From Pseudomonas sp. R37(2017) (GTDB lineage Bacteria; Pseudomonadota; Gammaproteobacteria; Pseudomonadales; Pseudomonadaceae): a DNA stretch of 64,000 nucleotides. The position numbers and the translations under genes were made by a program. The stretch lies in contig NZ_NEHO01000008.1 of assembly GCF_002113375.1 (NCBI RefSeq), positions 228,134 to 292,133 on the forward strand. The letters are read 5' to 3'. Below, piece by piece: positions 25,286 to 33,715 of the stretch; the stretch's first letter is position 1, and each line of letters starts with the position of its first letter. Under the pieces are notes generated by a model. It searched no databases, had not been told where the DNA came from, and saw nothing but the letters and a program-made list of their open reading frames with translations.

Positions 25286-27163
25286 TTAGTTTGCATTCTT
25301 AGCAAGAAAAGAGTCGAGACAGAACCAAGGAACCCGATCTTCAAGCAGTAATGATCCAATAATTGAAAGCTGGTAAACCAATTTCTCGCCAGTTTGCCAC
25401 GATATCGTCCAAGACTTTATGAAGTCTTCAATACGAAAAACGTCAAAACCTATTTGCCATCCTTCATTAGAACCACCCTCCATTACCATCAAGGAGTAAT
25501 TAACATAGGTGGCTGGCTGATAACAGGAGAAATTCAAACCATCGAGTTGCCACAGATCTTCATCGAGAACATCCTCAAGTTTGAAAATCTTCGCTGCGCG
25601 CAATAGGACGGCCAGTGTTTCAATTGGCCTCTCAACTAGGTCATAGTTATTCTTAAAATTTTCATACTCCCTGGAAAGTAAGTAGCTTAGAGCTTTTTCA
25701 GGTGGCATGTCGTATCTTGAGAGCTTACCTTTACAGCTAACAACTGAATTAAATAGCAATCCTATAACCTGTTCGGCTTCATCATTGAGATTAAGCGCTT
25801 TGGCCACGGCCAGAGACACCTCCCAGTGAGATGCTTGAGCGTCACTCAAAGCAACCACGGAGCCAGAATAGTTTTCAAGTATAAGCTTTAGAAGCTCAGA
25901 AAATTGAAGTCCTGCCTTTTCCTGGAGTGATTCTGGCGCACAAAGATACGTCGCTCCAGCCCATCCTAAAATCTTTGAGATACGAAGAGGTAATTGGTAC
26001 AGCTCAACAAAACCTCCACCCTCGCTTGGTAGTAAACAGTATTTGTTTGCTTTTAATGAATTAATTAAGGACTCGTGGACGGCTAGCAAATCATCAACAA
26101 GCTTATTAATTAGGAGTGTGGCGCCTGCATCAACTGCAGGTGTTCCTAGACTGGGAAGCAAACAAGTCGCTATTCCTGCAGTAACTAATGGCGACCGATA
26201 AACATCTTTAGCTTGCACAGCTTTTGCAGAAAAAGTCACAGCTAACCGTTCAGCGCAGCCAACTAATACCCAATCGTTTTGGCGGCATGGATTTAATACA
26301 GAATTGACAAGGGAAATGAATTGCGGCGCATTCCACTGCCTGTCAAGTACGCCATATACATTCCATATATTGTTGTAGTTATCCCGTATTGCATTATCGA
26401 GATCAGCGGGCCAGTGGTGTATTAAGCTGCGTAGGGATGTATTCGGGTCAGTTTCAAACCTCGGGTTACGGCAGAAGCTTGGAGGTCCATACAGGTTCAG
26501 ACCCCAGACGATTGCATTTTGCCCATAAGCTTCTAGTTTTTTTGATATACGTCTACCTATTTCGACTAGATCCAAAACGCTCGCGCTATCTTGAACAAAG
26601 TCTCTGCCTTCAATACAATCGAGAATTGCATTCGTACCAATTCCCCCAGCGCGCGTCTCGCCTGAAGTTTGATTTTTTGCCGAGGTGGCAACCAGGGTTA
26701 AAGCAGGTGTGCCAGCATCGCCAATGAGTTCAGGTTTTAATAGGACTCCGAGGTCTGATATGAGCCCGCCACTCTGGCAAGCATCTATAATTATATTACT
26801 TTGCTTTGGCGAAGTTTCATTGAGGAATCTAAATAATTCACTCAAAGACAGGGCTGTCATGGATTGTACTTTTGGACTTGTATCTCGGAGCCACATATGG
26901 AAGCTTCCAGAACTCACGCCTCCATGCCCTGCAAAAAAAAATGTGAAATTCTCTATTTGTGGATTGTCAAAAAGCGTTTTTTTTAATGCCGATCTTACTT
27001 CCTCAATAGTCGGAGACGGCAGAAATAGCGAGTGGTCGCAGTCGAATTGACCAACTTCAGGTTTCACAAGTGCATCAAATATTCTTTTTGCATCATCCTC
27101 TGCTGAGTCTAGGGGCGTTAAATGCTCGTATTCGTTACATCCTATTGCAAGCAGGATCCTCAT
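25286..27163 (-). CDS. Caspase-like (peptidase C14) protein with unknown C-terminal domain
   Basis: The protein has 625 residues. Residues 1 to about 215 form a caspase/metacaspase p20-like domain: an initial strand MRILLAIGCNEYEHL, ENFTFFFAGHGG with catalytic His80, and IIIDACQSGG with catalytic Cys129. The remaining ~400 residues are not recognised and are mostly helical, with hydrophobic patches. Bacterial C14 proteins often act as suicide effectors activated by a sensor. It overlaps the upstream gene by 4 nt (ATGA), indicating one operon. The region is visibly AT-richer than the prophage genes, a sign of separate origin. Confidence 0.8.
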   Translation of the reverse strand: MRILLAIGCNEYEHLTPLDSAEDDAKRIFDALVKPEVGQFDCDHSLFLPSPTIEEVRSALKKTLFDNPQIENFTFFFAGHGGVSSGSFHMWLRDTSPKVQSMTALSLSELFRFLNETSPKQSNIIIDACQSGGLISDLGVLLKPELIGDAGTPALTLVATSAKNQTSGETRAGGIGTNAILDCIEGRDFVQDSASVLDLVEIGRRISKKLEAYGQNAIVWGLNLYGPPSFCRNPRFETDPNTSLRSLIHHWPADLDNAIRDNYNNIWNVYGVLDRQWNAPQFISLVNSVLNPCRQNDWVLVGCAERLAVTFSAKAVQAKDVYRSPLVTAGIATCLLPSLGTPAVDAGATLLINKLVDDLLAVHESLINSLKANKYCLLPSEGGGFVELYQLPLRISKILGWAGATYLCAPESLQEKAGLQFSELLKLILENYSGSVVALSDAQASHWEVSLAVAKALNLNDEAEQVIGLLFNSVVSCKGKLSRYDMPPEKALSYLLSREYENFKNNYDLVERPIETLAVLLRAAKIFKLEDVLDEDLWQLDGLNFSCYQPATYVNYSLMVMEGGSNEGWQIGFDVFRIEDFIKSWTISWQTGEKLVYQLSIIGSLLLEDRVPWFCLDSFLAKNAN

Positions 27164-27798
27164 TGCTCACTTTCTCCGTAACGCACGAACTTTGCTTTTC
27201 GCTCAATCTCTCTCTCCAAAGCTTCGGTTATTTTTCTTTCCTTAATATCTTCGACCAGTTCGTTATACTCTGGAGTGCTTTCTTGCATTGTCCTTGCGAA
27301 CTCATTAAACGCATCGGTTCCAAGGTGGATCTCTGGGAGTTTCACTTCTCCTGTCTTATCAGCACTGAACTCGATTTTTTCAAGCATTTCCAAGAAGGCT
27401 TGCTGGAGGGAGCCAGATTTTGTCGCATCTACGACGTTACCAGTTTGATCACAAACTTTCGATATTGAGGCATAGATCATGCGAGCAAACTGTGCATCCA
27501 TGTCCTCTTGGAATCTGTTGAAACACTTCTCTAGAACTGTTATGTCATGGGAAATTATGCTCTCAAGCGCAATCTCAAATAGAGTGGAGTGGGTTTCAAT
27601 TCCACCATTGTATACCTGAGGAGCAGCAGGGTTGCTGAATGTAGCTCCATGCTTAATACGTTGCGCGCTTTCAGGGGAAACATATTTTGCCATTGCATGT
27701 TGCTGAAGTGTATGGAGAAGTTTTCGCAGAGACTCATTGAATTTGTCTACGAACTCAGGATCTACAAAATAATCAACAAACGAGTTACGATCTTCCAT
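27160..27798 (-). CDS. Unknown partner of the caspase-like protein
   Basis: A 212-residue, predominantly helical protein is first gene of the two-gene operon. It has a leading helical segment (VDKFNESLRKLLHTLQQHAM), a central region (LFEIALESIISHDITVLEKC) and a strongly charged C-terminus (ELVEDIKERKITEALEREIE). No membrane segment or enzymatic motif is visible. By analogy with effector/sensor pairs it may sense or restrain the protease. That is inference from gene order and translational coupling only. Confidence 0.65.
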   Translation of the reverse strand: MEDRNSFVDYFVDPEFVDKFNESLRKLLHTLQQHAMAKYVSPESAQRIKHGATFSNPAAPQVYNGGIETHSTLFEIALESIISHDITVLEKCFNRFQEDMDAQFARMIYASISKVCDQTGNVVDATKSGSLQQAFLEMLEKIEFSADKTGEVKLPEIHLGTDAFNEFARTMQESTPEYNELVEDIKERKITEALEREIERKAKFVRYGESEQ

Positions 27799-28052
27799 AC
27801 TCCGTCACCGTTCTATTCAGTCTAGTGAAGATAGGTGGCAAAGTCCGCCGTGTCCACACATGACTGCCATGTGGGTGGTCAAGACTCCGCCTCCGTTGAC
27901 ATTTTTGAGTGCAGAGCAAATTTAGGATCAGCTCTGTTTGCTGTGCACATGTGCAGGCTGTCAAGATAGTCGAACGTCCACTTTTGGCCATTGCTGCCCA
28001 TCACGAAGGGCTGCAATCGACCCAATATAGACCCTCGCCAGGGTATGCATAC

Positions 28053-28238
28053 GGCCGATTCTGTTGAAAAAGTCGGCCACGGTTTCCTCGGCAGAAAAGT
28101 ACGTGCGTGAGATTGAAATCTTAACTTTGAGCAGAGGCTTCCTCACTCCGATTTCACGCAGGAACGTGCAAAAAAAGCGTTTTCACCGATCAACGATGAG
28201 ACCGTTTCGGCAAAGCGACTTTTTCAACAGAATCGGCC
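28053..28238. mobile_element. MITE-like element with 23-bp inverted repeats
   Basis: Positions 28053-28075 and 28216-28238 are perfect inverted copies (GGCCGATTCTGTTGAAAAAG then TCG). The 186-bp unit has no ORF of its own. Terminal sequences of the TCTGTTGAAAAAGTC kind occur at the ends of insertion sequences, so this is probably a non-autonomous derivative. I see no target-site duplication. Confidence 0.6.
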
Positions 28239-28266
28239 AGAAGCGGCTATTGGGCATAGGGCCTAT

Positions 28267-28671
28267 TCAAGCGTCTCGGATTCGATTCCATTGCTCTTTG
28301 TGTTGAGCCATTTCGCTTTTTACAACCGAAGCCTGCTTCTCCAGGCGACTGATTCCAAGTTGCTTGGATGTGCCGCGAAGCGCTTGGGCCTCGGCATGCG
28401 TGAGGATGTAGCAATCGGCTGTTCGTTCACCGTGGACTACAACAACAACCAAAAAATCGAACTCACGCGCGAGCGATCCGATGGTGTTATTCGTGCTCTT
28501 GTTGTGCAATTCGGTAGCTTTGACCTGAATTCTTACGATTCGTCCCGACGCCGAGATCGCGGTTATATCGTAGCTATCTTGATTAACTTTAATCGCGGGG
28601 TATGCTTCAATTTCGTTCTCAAGCAGGCGCGTTAGAACAAGGTACTCGCCAAACTTACCAATGAACTTCAT
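28267..28671 (-). CDS. PD-(D/E)XK nuclease-like protein
   Basis: The protein has 134 residues. I chose ATG 28671 because AGGAAG precedes it; the longer frame to 28806 has no ribosome site. The motif set is E9 in KFGEYLVLTRLL, D35 in QDSYDITAIS, and Q49-V-K51 in RIVRIQVKAT, the layout of small PD-(D/E)XK nucleases. A Val-rich strand follows (FLVVVVVHGE). It may be a defence nuclease or a remnant of a restriction system. No methylase is adjacent; the phage methylase lies 4 kb away in the opposite orientation. Confidence 0.65.
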   Translation of the reverse strand: MKFIGKFGEYLVLTRLLENEIEAYPAIKVNQDSYDITAISASGRIVRIQVKATELHNKSTNNTIGSLAREFDFLVVVVVHGERTADCYILTHAEAQALRGTSKQLGISRLEKQASVVKSEMAQHKEQWNRIRDA

Positions 28672-28859
28672 ATTTCTTCCTGTGCAAAATAGGGGAAAGA
28701 TCTTTTTTTGCCTACTAAAATTACGCATCTGGTTCAGCGCGCTCATGGTTTCACTTCCGCACATAACTCCTCCGTCCTCCCAGCGTCCGGCAATGGACTC
28801 CTCCACGAGATCCGGTGCAGACCAATGGATGCTGGCGGGAAATCAAACCACCGCAGTCA

Positions 28860-29876
28860 TTAGGGCTTGGATGGTGAAGGTTTCTTTGCTACGGATTTCG
28901 GTTTTGGCTTTGACGTTACTGTCACTGGAGCTAATTTTTTTTGCTGGCTTTTGACCACTGAGGATCTGGCTACTCGTGGCTTAGCTGCAGTAGTAGGCTT
29001 CGATACGACAATCTTGGCCAATCGCTTGGCGGCTTTCTTGGCAGTGCCAGTAATGGTCATGGAAAGCTGAGTACCACTGCCGATTCGCTTAAAGTAGGCA
29101 ACATTTTGGTTGTGCACTCTTTCCAGATCCAACCAGTCGCTGCTGGCGCCAAGGGAGTCAGCCTTGAACTGATTGTCCTCAAGGACTCGCAGCATTTGCG
29201 GGTAGCGTTTCTTATGAAAGTCCCAAGCCGTCAGAAACTTACTTCTGACGTGGGGCAGGGGGTGCGAGCGCATCTGGTCATGGATGTGCTGGAGAAACTT
29301 GATCTGGCCGAATACGTCCGGAGCCACATCGCCAACGGGAGGGTTAAACACTGTTGGAAATACGCCGAAAGCGTGTTTGTTGAGGTATTCCAGATGCTGA
29401 TTCAGATAGACAAAGGAAAACTCATCGTTGAACCGGGTCAGGTGGAAGGTCTGATTGAACTTGACACACTCGTTGTCCATGAATAGACCAAGCGAGGGGA
29501 TGTCCTTCTCTGCCTTGTGAGCCTTGATCAACGCGCTTCCGTAAAAGCAGTCGACATGGTCCAGTTCGTAGTGGAAGAACTCCCCCGCGACCAACGTTGC
29601 CCGGAAATAGATGTCTTGTCCGATCAAGCGGTCATGAAGGTCCTCCGCGAACTCCGTCAGATACATGACCAGATACTTCCGGTCGTAATCGTTGGTGGGT
29701 GCGTCGTTGTTATAGACCAGGATGGTGTCGGAAAAGACAATCGTTGTGAAACTGTTGTGCTTGTGGACGTTCAACGTGTCAAGGATCGAGTAGACACGAG
29801 CCACCTTGCGCGGGTCTTTGGCCACCATTTCGGTAAAGCCGAGGATATCGATATACAGCAGGAAACGGTCCGACAT
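28860..29876 (-). CDS. Class III nucleotidyl cyclase-like protein with basic tail
   Basis: The protein has 338 residues from ATG 29876 (an upstream in-frame ATG at 29912 is possible). The N-terminal domain starts FLLYIDILGF, with Asp10, and has IVFSDTILVY, with Asp50. The 40-residue spacing of the two metal-type aspartates, then YFRATLVAGEFF, resembles class III adenylate/guanylate cyclases. The C-terminal ~75 residues are a Lys/Ala/Pro-rich histone-H1-like tail (KKAAKRLAK ... KPKPKSVAKK), probably disordered and nucleic-acid binding. Substrate-specifying residues cannot be judged; it may be a degenerate cyclase. Confidence 0.6.
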   Translation of the reverse strand: MSDRFLLYIDILGFTEMVAKDPRKVARVYSILDTLNVHKHNSFTTIVFSDTILVYNNDAPTNDYDRKYLVMYLTEFAEDLHDRLIGQDIYFRATLVAGEFFHYELDHVDCFYGSALIKAHKAEKDIPSLGLFMDNECVKFNQTFHLTRFNDEFSFVYLNQHLEYLNKHAFGVFPTVFNPPVGDVAPDVFGQIKFLQHIHDQMRSHPLPHVRSKFLTAWDFHKKRYPQMLRVLEDNQFKADSLGASSDWLDLERVHNQNVAYFKRIGSGTQLSMTITGTAKKAAKRLAKIVVSKPTTAAKPRVARSSVVKSQQKKLAPVTVTSKPKPKSVAKKPSPSKP

Positions 29877-29941
29877 TGCAGTGTTCTTGTGATGTTGGCG
29901 ACACGCCATCATCGCTGGCTTTCAGTACATTTACCACAATC

Positions 29942-29963
29942 AAAAAAATGCCCCTGACGGGGC
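29942..29963 (-). terminator. Terminator of leftward small genes
   Basis: Read on the minus strand, GCCCC-GTCA-GGGGC is followed by ATTTTTTTG. It lies just downstream of the leftward ORFs at 29973-30391. Confidence 0.65.
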
Positions 29964-29972
29964 CTTAAGTCA

Positions 29973-30185
29973 TCAAGGACTCTTCGGCGACGGCGACGGC
30001 GACGGCGACGTTGGCGCATATCGCCTTTGACTGGATTCGAAGGTGCCTTCGGCGTCGAAGGCAGATAGGGGGCGAACGCTTTCTGGTGTCGCGACTGGTA
30101 GGATGGGGGGATTTGGAGCGGTGTCAAGCGTCGGCTTTGGGGCGGAAACAGGCACTCGCCAACGGCCGCTATTGGTTGCAGTCAT
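29973..30185 (-). CDS. Possible Pro/Ser-rich small protein
   Basis: A 70-residue ORF starts in an ATGA overlap with the stop of the upstream 69-residue gene and ends just before a terminator, which argues that it is translated. The sequence is Pro/Ser/Thr-rich and ends TSPSPSPSPKSP, encoded by a (CGGCGA)4 hexanucleotide array at 29985-30008. No family is recognised. It may equally be a 3' UTR with an accidental frame. Confidence 0.35.
   Translation of the reverse strand: MTATNSGRWRVPVSAPKPTLDTAPNPPILPVATPESVRPLSAFDAEGTFESSQRRYAPTSPSPSPSPKSP
29985..30010 (+). repeat. CGGCGA hexanucleotide tandem array
   Basis: Four perfect copies of CGGCGA plus CG occur. In the minus strand they encode the SPSPSPSP repeat of the preceding ORF. 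Confidence 0.8.
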
Positions 30186-30391
30186 TCCGGCGCCATCATC
30201 ACCGCGAGCGTCATTTTGATGAACTCTTCATTCTTATCGAGTGCTTCCAGGGCTCCGCGCACGTTGTCGGCGACGTCAGCCGATCCGCGCTGCTCGACCC
30301 AATTCGACAGCTCCATGATGGCGGCTTCCAAGGCGAGCTGGTTTTCGTTGATCTTGAAGAGCAGGGAAGGGAGTAGATCTGAATTTTGCAT
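30182..30391 (-). CDS. Small hypothetical protein, copy A of a flanking pair
   Basis: A 69-residue helical protein has a strong GGAGG site 7 nt before ATG. Its core is LLFKINENQLALEAAIMELS. About 51 of 69 residues match the protein at 33716-33925, on the same strand on the other side of the arsenic genes, and the leader DNA (GCATCGCGAATCCTCCGT) is shared. Function unknown. Confidence 0.7.
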   Translation of the reverse strand: MQNSDLLPSLLFKINENQLALEAAIMELSNWVEQRGSADVADNVRGALEALDKNEEFIKMTLAVMMAPE

Positions 30392-30559
30392 CGCGAATCC
30401 TCCGTAGAGATTTCAGCGTAGCAGCGGGTCTTGATCAGGGCGGGCAAGGGAGCAGGGCGAGAGGATGGTTGTGCGCAAAACCTCCGCTGGAAGCCGCGGA
30501 TTATCGTTTGCGAAATCACAAAAAAGTGGATTTTTTGCCACCCTAAATAGAGGTATTAA

Positions 30560-30730
30560 TCCTTTTAAAACAATATGTTAGGTAAATCAGGTCCCCAATA
30601 TGGGGTGCTAGCGGCAAACGTGGCGCTATTGGTCGTTTGTTGCCCTCGCGAAGCGCTGAGTCGGCCCATAGCTGTCGTTGGCCAAAGACAGAAATCGGCC
30701 AGACGTGGCCGTTGGGGCAACGAATATTTC
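30560..30730. repeat. Intergenic Pseudomonas-type repeat, decayed
   Basis: The stretch around GACAGAAATCGGCCAGACG (30687-30705) resembles sequence at 24249-24275 (GGCAGAAATCGGCCAAAGCG) and 28229-28250 (ACAGAATCGGCCAGAAGCGG). This appears to be a family of dispersed intergenic repeats. The minus-strand frame through it (30543-30776) is not a convincing gene. Confidence 0.4.
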
Positions 30731-30827
30731 CTCCTCGAACATTGGAGCTGATGCCCTGAGGTAGGGCTTCGATCAAGCCATTATCTCAGCCCATTGCTGC
30801 TTGCCTCACCTTCCAATGCTTGCTTTA

Positions 30828-30861
30828 CATATGAAAATTCGCATATACAGTATTCCATATG
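30828..30861 (+). promoter_or_regulatory. Probable ArsR operator/promoter region
   Basis: Overlapping dyads CATATGAAAATTCGCATAT and CATATACAGTATTCCATATG lie 95-130 nt upstream of the arsR start, consistent with ArsR autoregulation. Confidence 0.45.
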
Positions 30862-30954
30862 TACTGAGGAGGCAGGGCTTCGAACACGCCTCCTGTAGTT
30901 ATGACTGCTGACCACCTGCGGCGCAGCAGAGTAAATGCCAACGCAGAGGCCGCA

Positions 30955-31311
30955 ATGGCTGACCAAATGAACCCCACCATCGTATTCAAATGCCTGGCAG
31001 ACGACACCCGTTTGCGCCTGATGCTCTTGATCACCCGCGAAGAGGAACTATGCGTTTGCGAGCTGACCTGTGCCCTGGATGAAAGCCAGCCAAAGATTTC
31101 ACGCCACCTCGCGCAGTTGCGCACGAGCGGGTTGCTGGCGGATCGACGCCAGGGCCAATGGGTGTATTACCGCTTGCACCCTGATCTCCCGGACTGGGTA
31201 CGCCGCGTACTGAGTACTGCGCTGGACGCCAACCAGCAGTGGTTGGCCCCCGAAACCAGACGCCTGAACGCCATGGGTGATCGCCCGGAGCGGGTAGCCG
31301 CCTGCTGCTGA
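30955..31311 (+). CDS. arsR: ArsR-type arsenic-responsive repressor
   Basis: The protein has 118 residues from ATG 30955 (GAGG 5 nt upstream; the frame is open to ATG 30901 and another start at 30967 is possible). [20 protein letters not shown] and the metal-binding helix ELCVCEL (As(III)-type cysteine pair) precede the recognition helix [13 protein letters not shown], the classic ArsR winged helix. It ends AACC. It would repress the operon until arsenite binds. It is first in an arsR-gapdh-arsJ unit. Confidence 0.9.
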   Translation: MADQMNPTIVFKCLADDTRLRLMLLITREEELCVCELTCALDESQPKISRHLAQLRTSGLLADRRQGQWVYYRLHPDLPDWVRRVLSTALDANQQWLAPETRRLNAMGDRPERVAACC

Positions 31312-31363
31312 GCATCTGCCAGGAACTTCTCCTTTCTCTCAACAGCTATCTGAGAACACGAAC

Positions 31364-32368
31364 ATGAGTATCAAAATTGGTATCAATGGCTTCGGTCGTA
31401 TCGGTCGCTTGGCGCTGCGCGCTGCCTGGGACTGGCCGGAGTTCGAGTTCGTCCGGATCAATGACCCGGCAGGTGACGCCTCGACCCACGCCCACCTGTT
31501 GAACTTCGACTCGGTGCATGGACGCTGGCACCACGAAGCCGGTGCCGAAAGTGACTGCGTAGTGATAGGCGGCAAGCGTATTCGTGTCACCGCCAGCCAG
31601 ACCATCGCCGACACCGACTGGTCGGACTGCGATCTGGTGATCGAGGCCAGCGGCAAAATGAAGACCGTGGCCGTGCTCCAGGCCTACCTCGACCACGGCG
31701 TGAAGCGGGTAGTGGTCAGTGCTCCGGTGAAGGAAAAGGGCGCACTGAACGTGGTCATGGGTGTCAATCAGCACCTATTCAATGCGACGGAGCATCGCAT
31801 CGTCACCGCTGCGTCCTGCACCACCAACTGCCTGGCACCGGTGGTCAAGGTGATCCACGAGAAGCTCGGTATCCGCCACGGCTCCATCACCACCATCCAC
31901 GACCTGACCAATACCCAGAGCATCCTCGACCAGCCACACAAGGATTTGCGCCGTGCCCGTGCCTCGGGTATGAGCCTGATCCCAACCACGACCGGCTCAG
32001 CCACGGCCATCGCGGAAATCTTCCCCGAGTTGCGCGGTCGCCTGAATGGTCACGCTGTGCGCGTGCCACTGGCCAACGCCTCGCTGACTGATTGTGTGTT
32101 CGAAGTGGAACGCGCGACCAGCATCGAGGAGGTCAATCAGTGGCTCAAGTCGGCTGCCGAGAACGAGCTGAAAGGCATCCTTGGTTTTGAGGAGCGCCCG
32201 CTGGTGTCCATCGATTACCGCACCGATCCGCGCTCCGCGATCATTGATGCGCTGTCGACGCTGGTGGTCAATGGCACCCAGGTGAAGCTCTACGCCTGGT
32301 ACGACAACGAGTGGGGCTACGCCAACCGCACCGTCGAACTGGCCCGCCTGGTCGGCCTGGCCGGCTGA
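31364..32368 (+). CDS. ArsJ-associated glyceraldehyde-3-phosphate dehydrogenase
   Basis: The protein has 334 residues. It has the Rossmann start [20 protein letters not shown], catalytic cysteine motif AASCTTNC and the C-terminal [18 protein letters not shown]. Next to arsJ such enzymes use arsenate in place of phosphate to form 1-arseno-3-phosphoglycerate, which ArsJ exports. That role follows from the gene pair, not from a motif in the enzyme itself. Confidence 0.92.
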   Translation: MSIKIGINGFGRIGRLALRAAWDWPEFEFVRINDPAGDASTHAHLLNFDSVHGRWHHEAGAESDCVVIGGKRIRVTASQTIADTDWSDCDLVIEASGKMKTVAVLQAYLDHGVKRVVVSAPVKEKGALNVVMGVNQHLFNATEHRIVTAASCTTNCLAPVVKVIHEKLGIRHGSITTIHDLTNTQSILDQPHKDLRRARASGMSLIPTTTGSATAIAEIFPELRGRLNGHAVRVPLANASLTDCVFEVERATSIEEVNQWLKSAAENELKGILGFEERPLVSIDYRTDPRSAIIDALSTLVVNGTQVKLYAWYDNEWGYANRTVELARLVGLAG

Positions 32369-32387
32369 ACGGGAGCGAGTAGCGATC

Positions 32388-33608
32388 ATGCGTGCGTTGT
32401 CAGCCCTTTCCCCGGAAATCCGCCAGTACCTGTTGGTCACCGGCAACTACTGGGCCTTCACCCTCACCGATGGCGCCTTGCGCATGCTGGTGGTGCTGCA
32501 TTTCCACACGTTGGGCTACACGCCGTTGCAGATCGCCGCGTTGTTCCTGTTCTACGAAATCTTCGGTGTCATCACCAACCTGGTGGGTGGTTACCTGGGC
32601 GCGCACCTGGGGTTGAACCGCACCATGAATCTCGGTCTGGGCATGCAGGTCATAGCCTTGCTGATGCTGGCTGTGCCGGCGCCCTGGCTGACCATCCCGT
32701 GGGTGATGGGTGCGCAAGCACTGTCGGGCATCGCCAAGGATCTCAACAAGATGAGCGCCAAGAGTTCGATCAAGCTCCTGGTGCCGAACAGCCAGCAGGG
32801 CACCTTGTACCAATGGGTGGCCATCCTCACCGGCTCGAAGAACGCCTTGAAGGGCGTCGGCTTCTTCCTCGGTGGTGCTCTGCTGGCTCTTCTGGGATTC
32901 AAGGGGGCGGTCGCTGCGATGGCGGCGGTACTCGCGCTGATCTGGATCGGCAGTCTCGTCATGCTGAAAAAAGATCTGGGCAAGGCCAAGGCCAAGCCGA
33001 AGTTCCGAGACATCCTGTCCAAGAGCCAAGCGATCAACATCCTCTCCGCCGCGCGGTTGTTCCTCTTCGGCGCGAGGGACGTCTGGTTCGTGGTGGCGCT
33101 GCCGGTGTACCTGAGTACGGTGTTCGGCTGGGACTTCTGGCTGGTGGGTGGTTTCCTTGCCGCCTGGATCATCGGCTACGGCATAGTCCAGTCACTCGCG
33201 CCGGCCATCACCGGCAAGCAGCGTGGCCATGTCCCGGATGGGCGTGCGGCGTTTGTCTGGGCCAGTCTGTTGGCGATGTTACCCGCCGCCATTGCCATCG
33301 GCCTCGCGACAGGCTGGTCAGCCCAGATCGTGTTGCTCGGCGGACTGATGCTCTTCGGCGTGCTGTTCGCGGTGAATTCCTCGCTGCACAGCTACCTGAT
33401 CGTCAGCTATGCCAAGGAAGACGGCGTGTCGCTGGATGTGGGGTTCTACTACATGTCCAACGCCCTGGGCCGGTTGATTGGAACGCTGCTGTCCGGCTGG
33501 GTATTCCAGGCATATGGACTGGAGGCCTGCCTGTGGATTTCTACCGTCTTCGTCCTCTTGGCTGCATCGATTTCCGTAGCGTTGCCTGGGCATTCGCAGG
33601 TCATGTGA
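32388..33608 (+). CDS. arsJ: ArsJ organoarsenical efflux MFS transporter
   Basis: A 406-residue polytopic protein has about 11-12 membrane helices. Early segments include YWAFTLTDGALRMLVVLHFH and FLFYEIFGVITNLVGGYLGA; a cytoplasmic loop is DLNKMSAKSSIKLLVP. It belongs to the MFS ArsJ family, which expels 1-arseno-3-phosphoglycerate and so confers arsenate resistance. It starts 19 nt after the GAPDH gene with GGGAGCGAG upstream. Confidence 0.9.
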   Translation: MRALSALSPEIRQYLLVTGNYWAFTLTDGALRMLVVLHFHTLGYTPLQIAALFLFYEIFGVITNLVGGYLGAHLGLNRTMNLGLGMQVIALLMLAVPAPWLTIPWVMGAQALSGIAKDLNKMSAKSSIKLLVPNSQQGTLYQWVAILTGSKNALKGVGFFLGGALLALLGFKGAVAAMAAVLALIWIGSLVMLKKDLGKAKAKPKFRDILSKSQAINILSAARLFLFGARDVWFVVALPVYLSTVFGWDFWLVGGFLAAWIIGYGIVQSLAPAITGKQRGHVPDGRAAFVWASLLAMLPAAIAIGLATGWSAQIVLLGGLMLFGVLFAVNSSLHSYLIVSYAKEDGVSLDVGFYYMSNALGRLIGTLLSGWVFQAYGLEACLWISTVFVLLAASISVALPGHSQVM

Positions 33609-33715
33609 GTTGCATGACATACGCAGTGCTTTTACCAACACTGTCCAATGTCCATTTCTGGTCGTTCATTGCTAGTCCTTTCAGGCAGTTATTGGCAGAT
33701 TGGTGCCCTGTGTAC

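Noticed and set aside
29985..30010. CRISPR-like array
   Set aside because: It is a simple 6-bp tandem repeat without spacers. No CRISPR array was seen anywhere in the window.
30543..30776. 77-codon minus-strand ORF
   Set aside because: It reads through an intergenic repeat and resembles the translated repeat rather than a gene.
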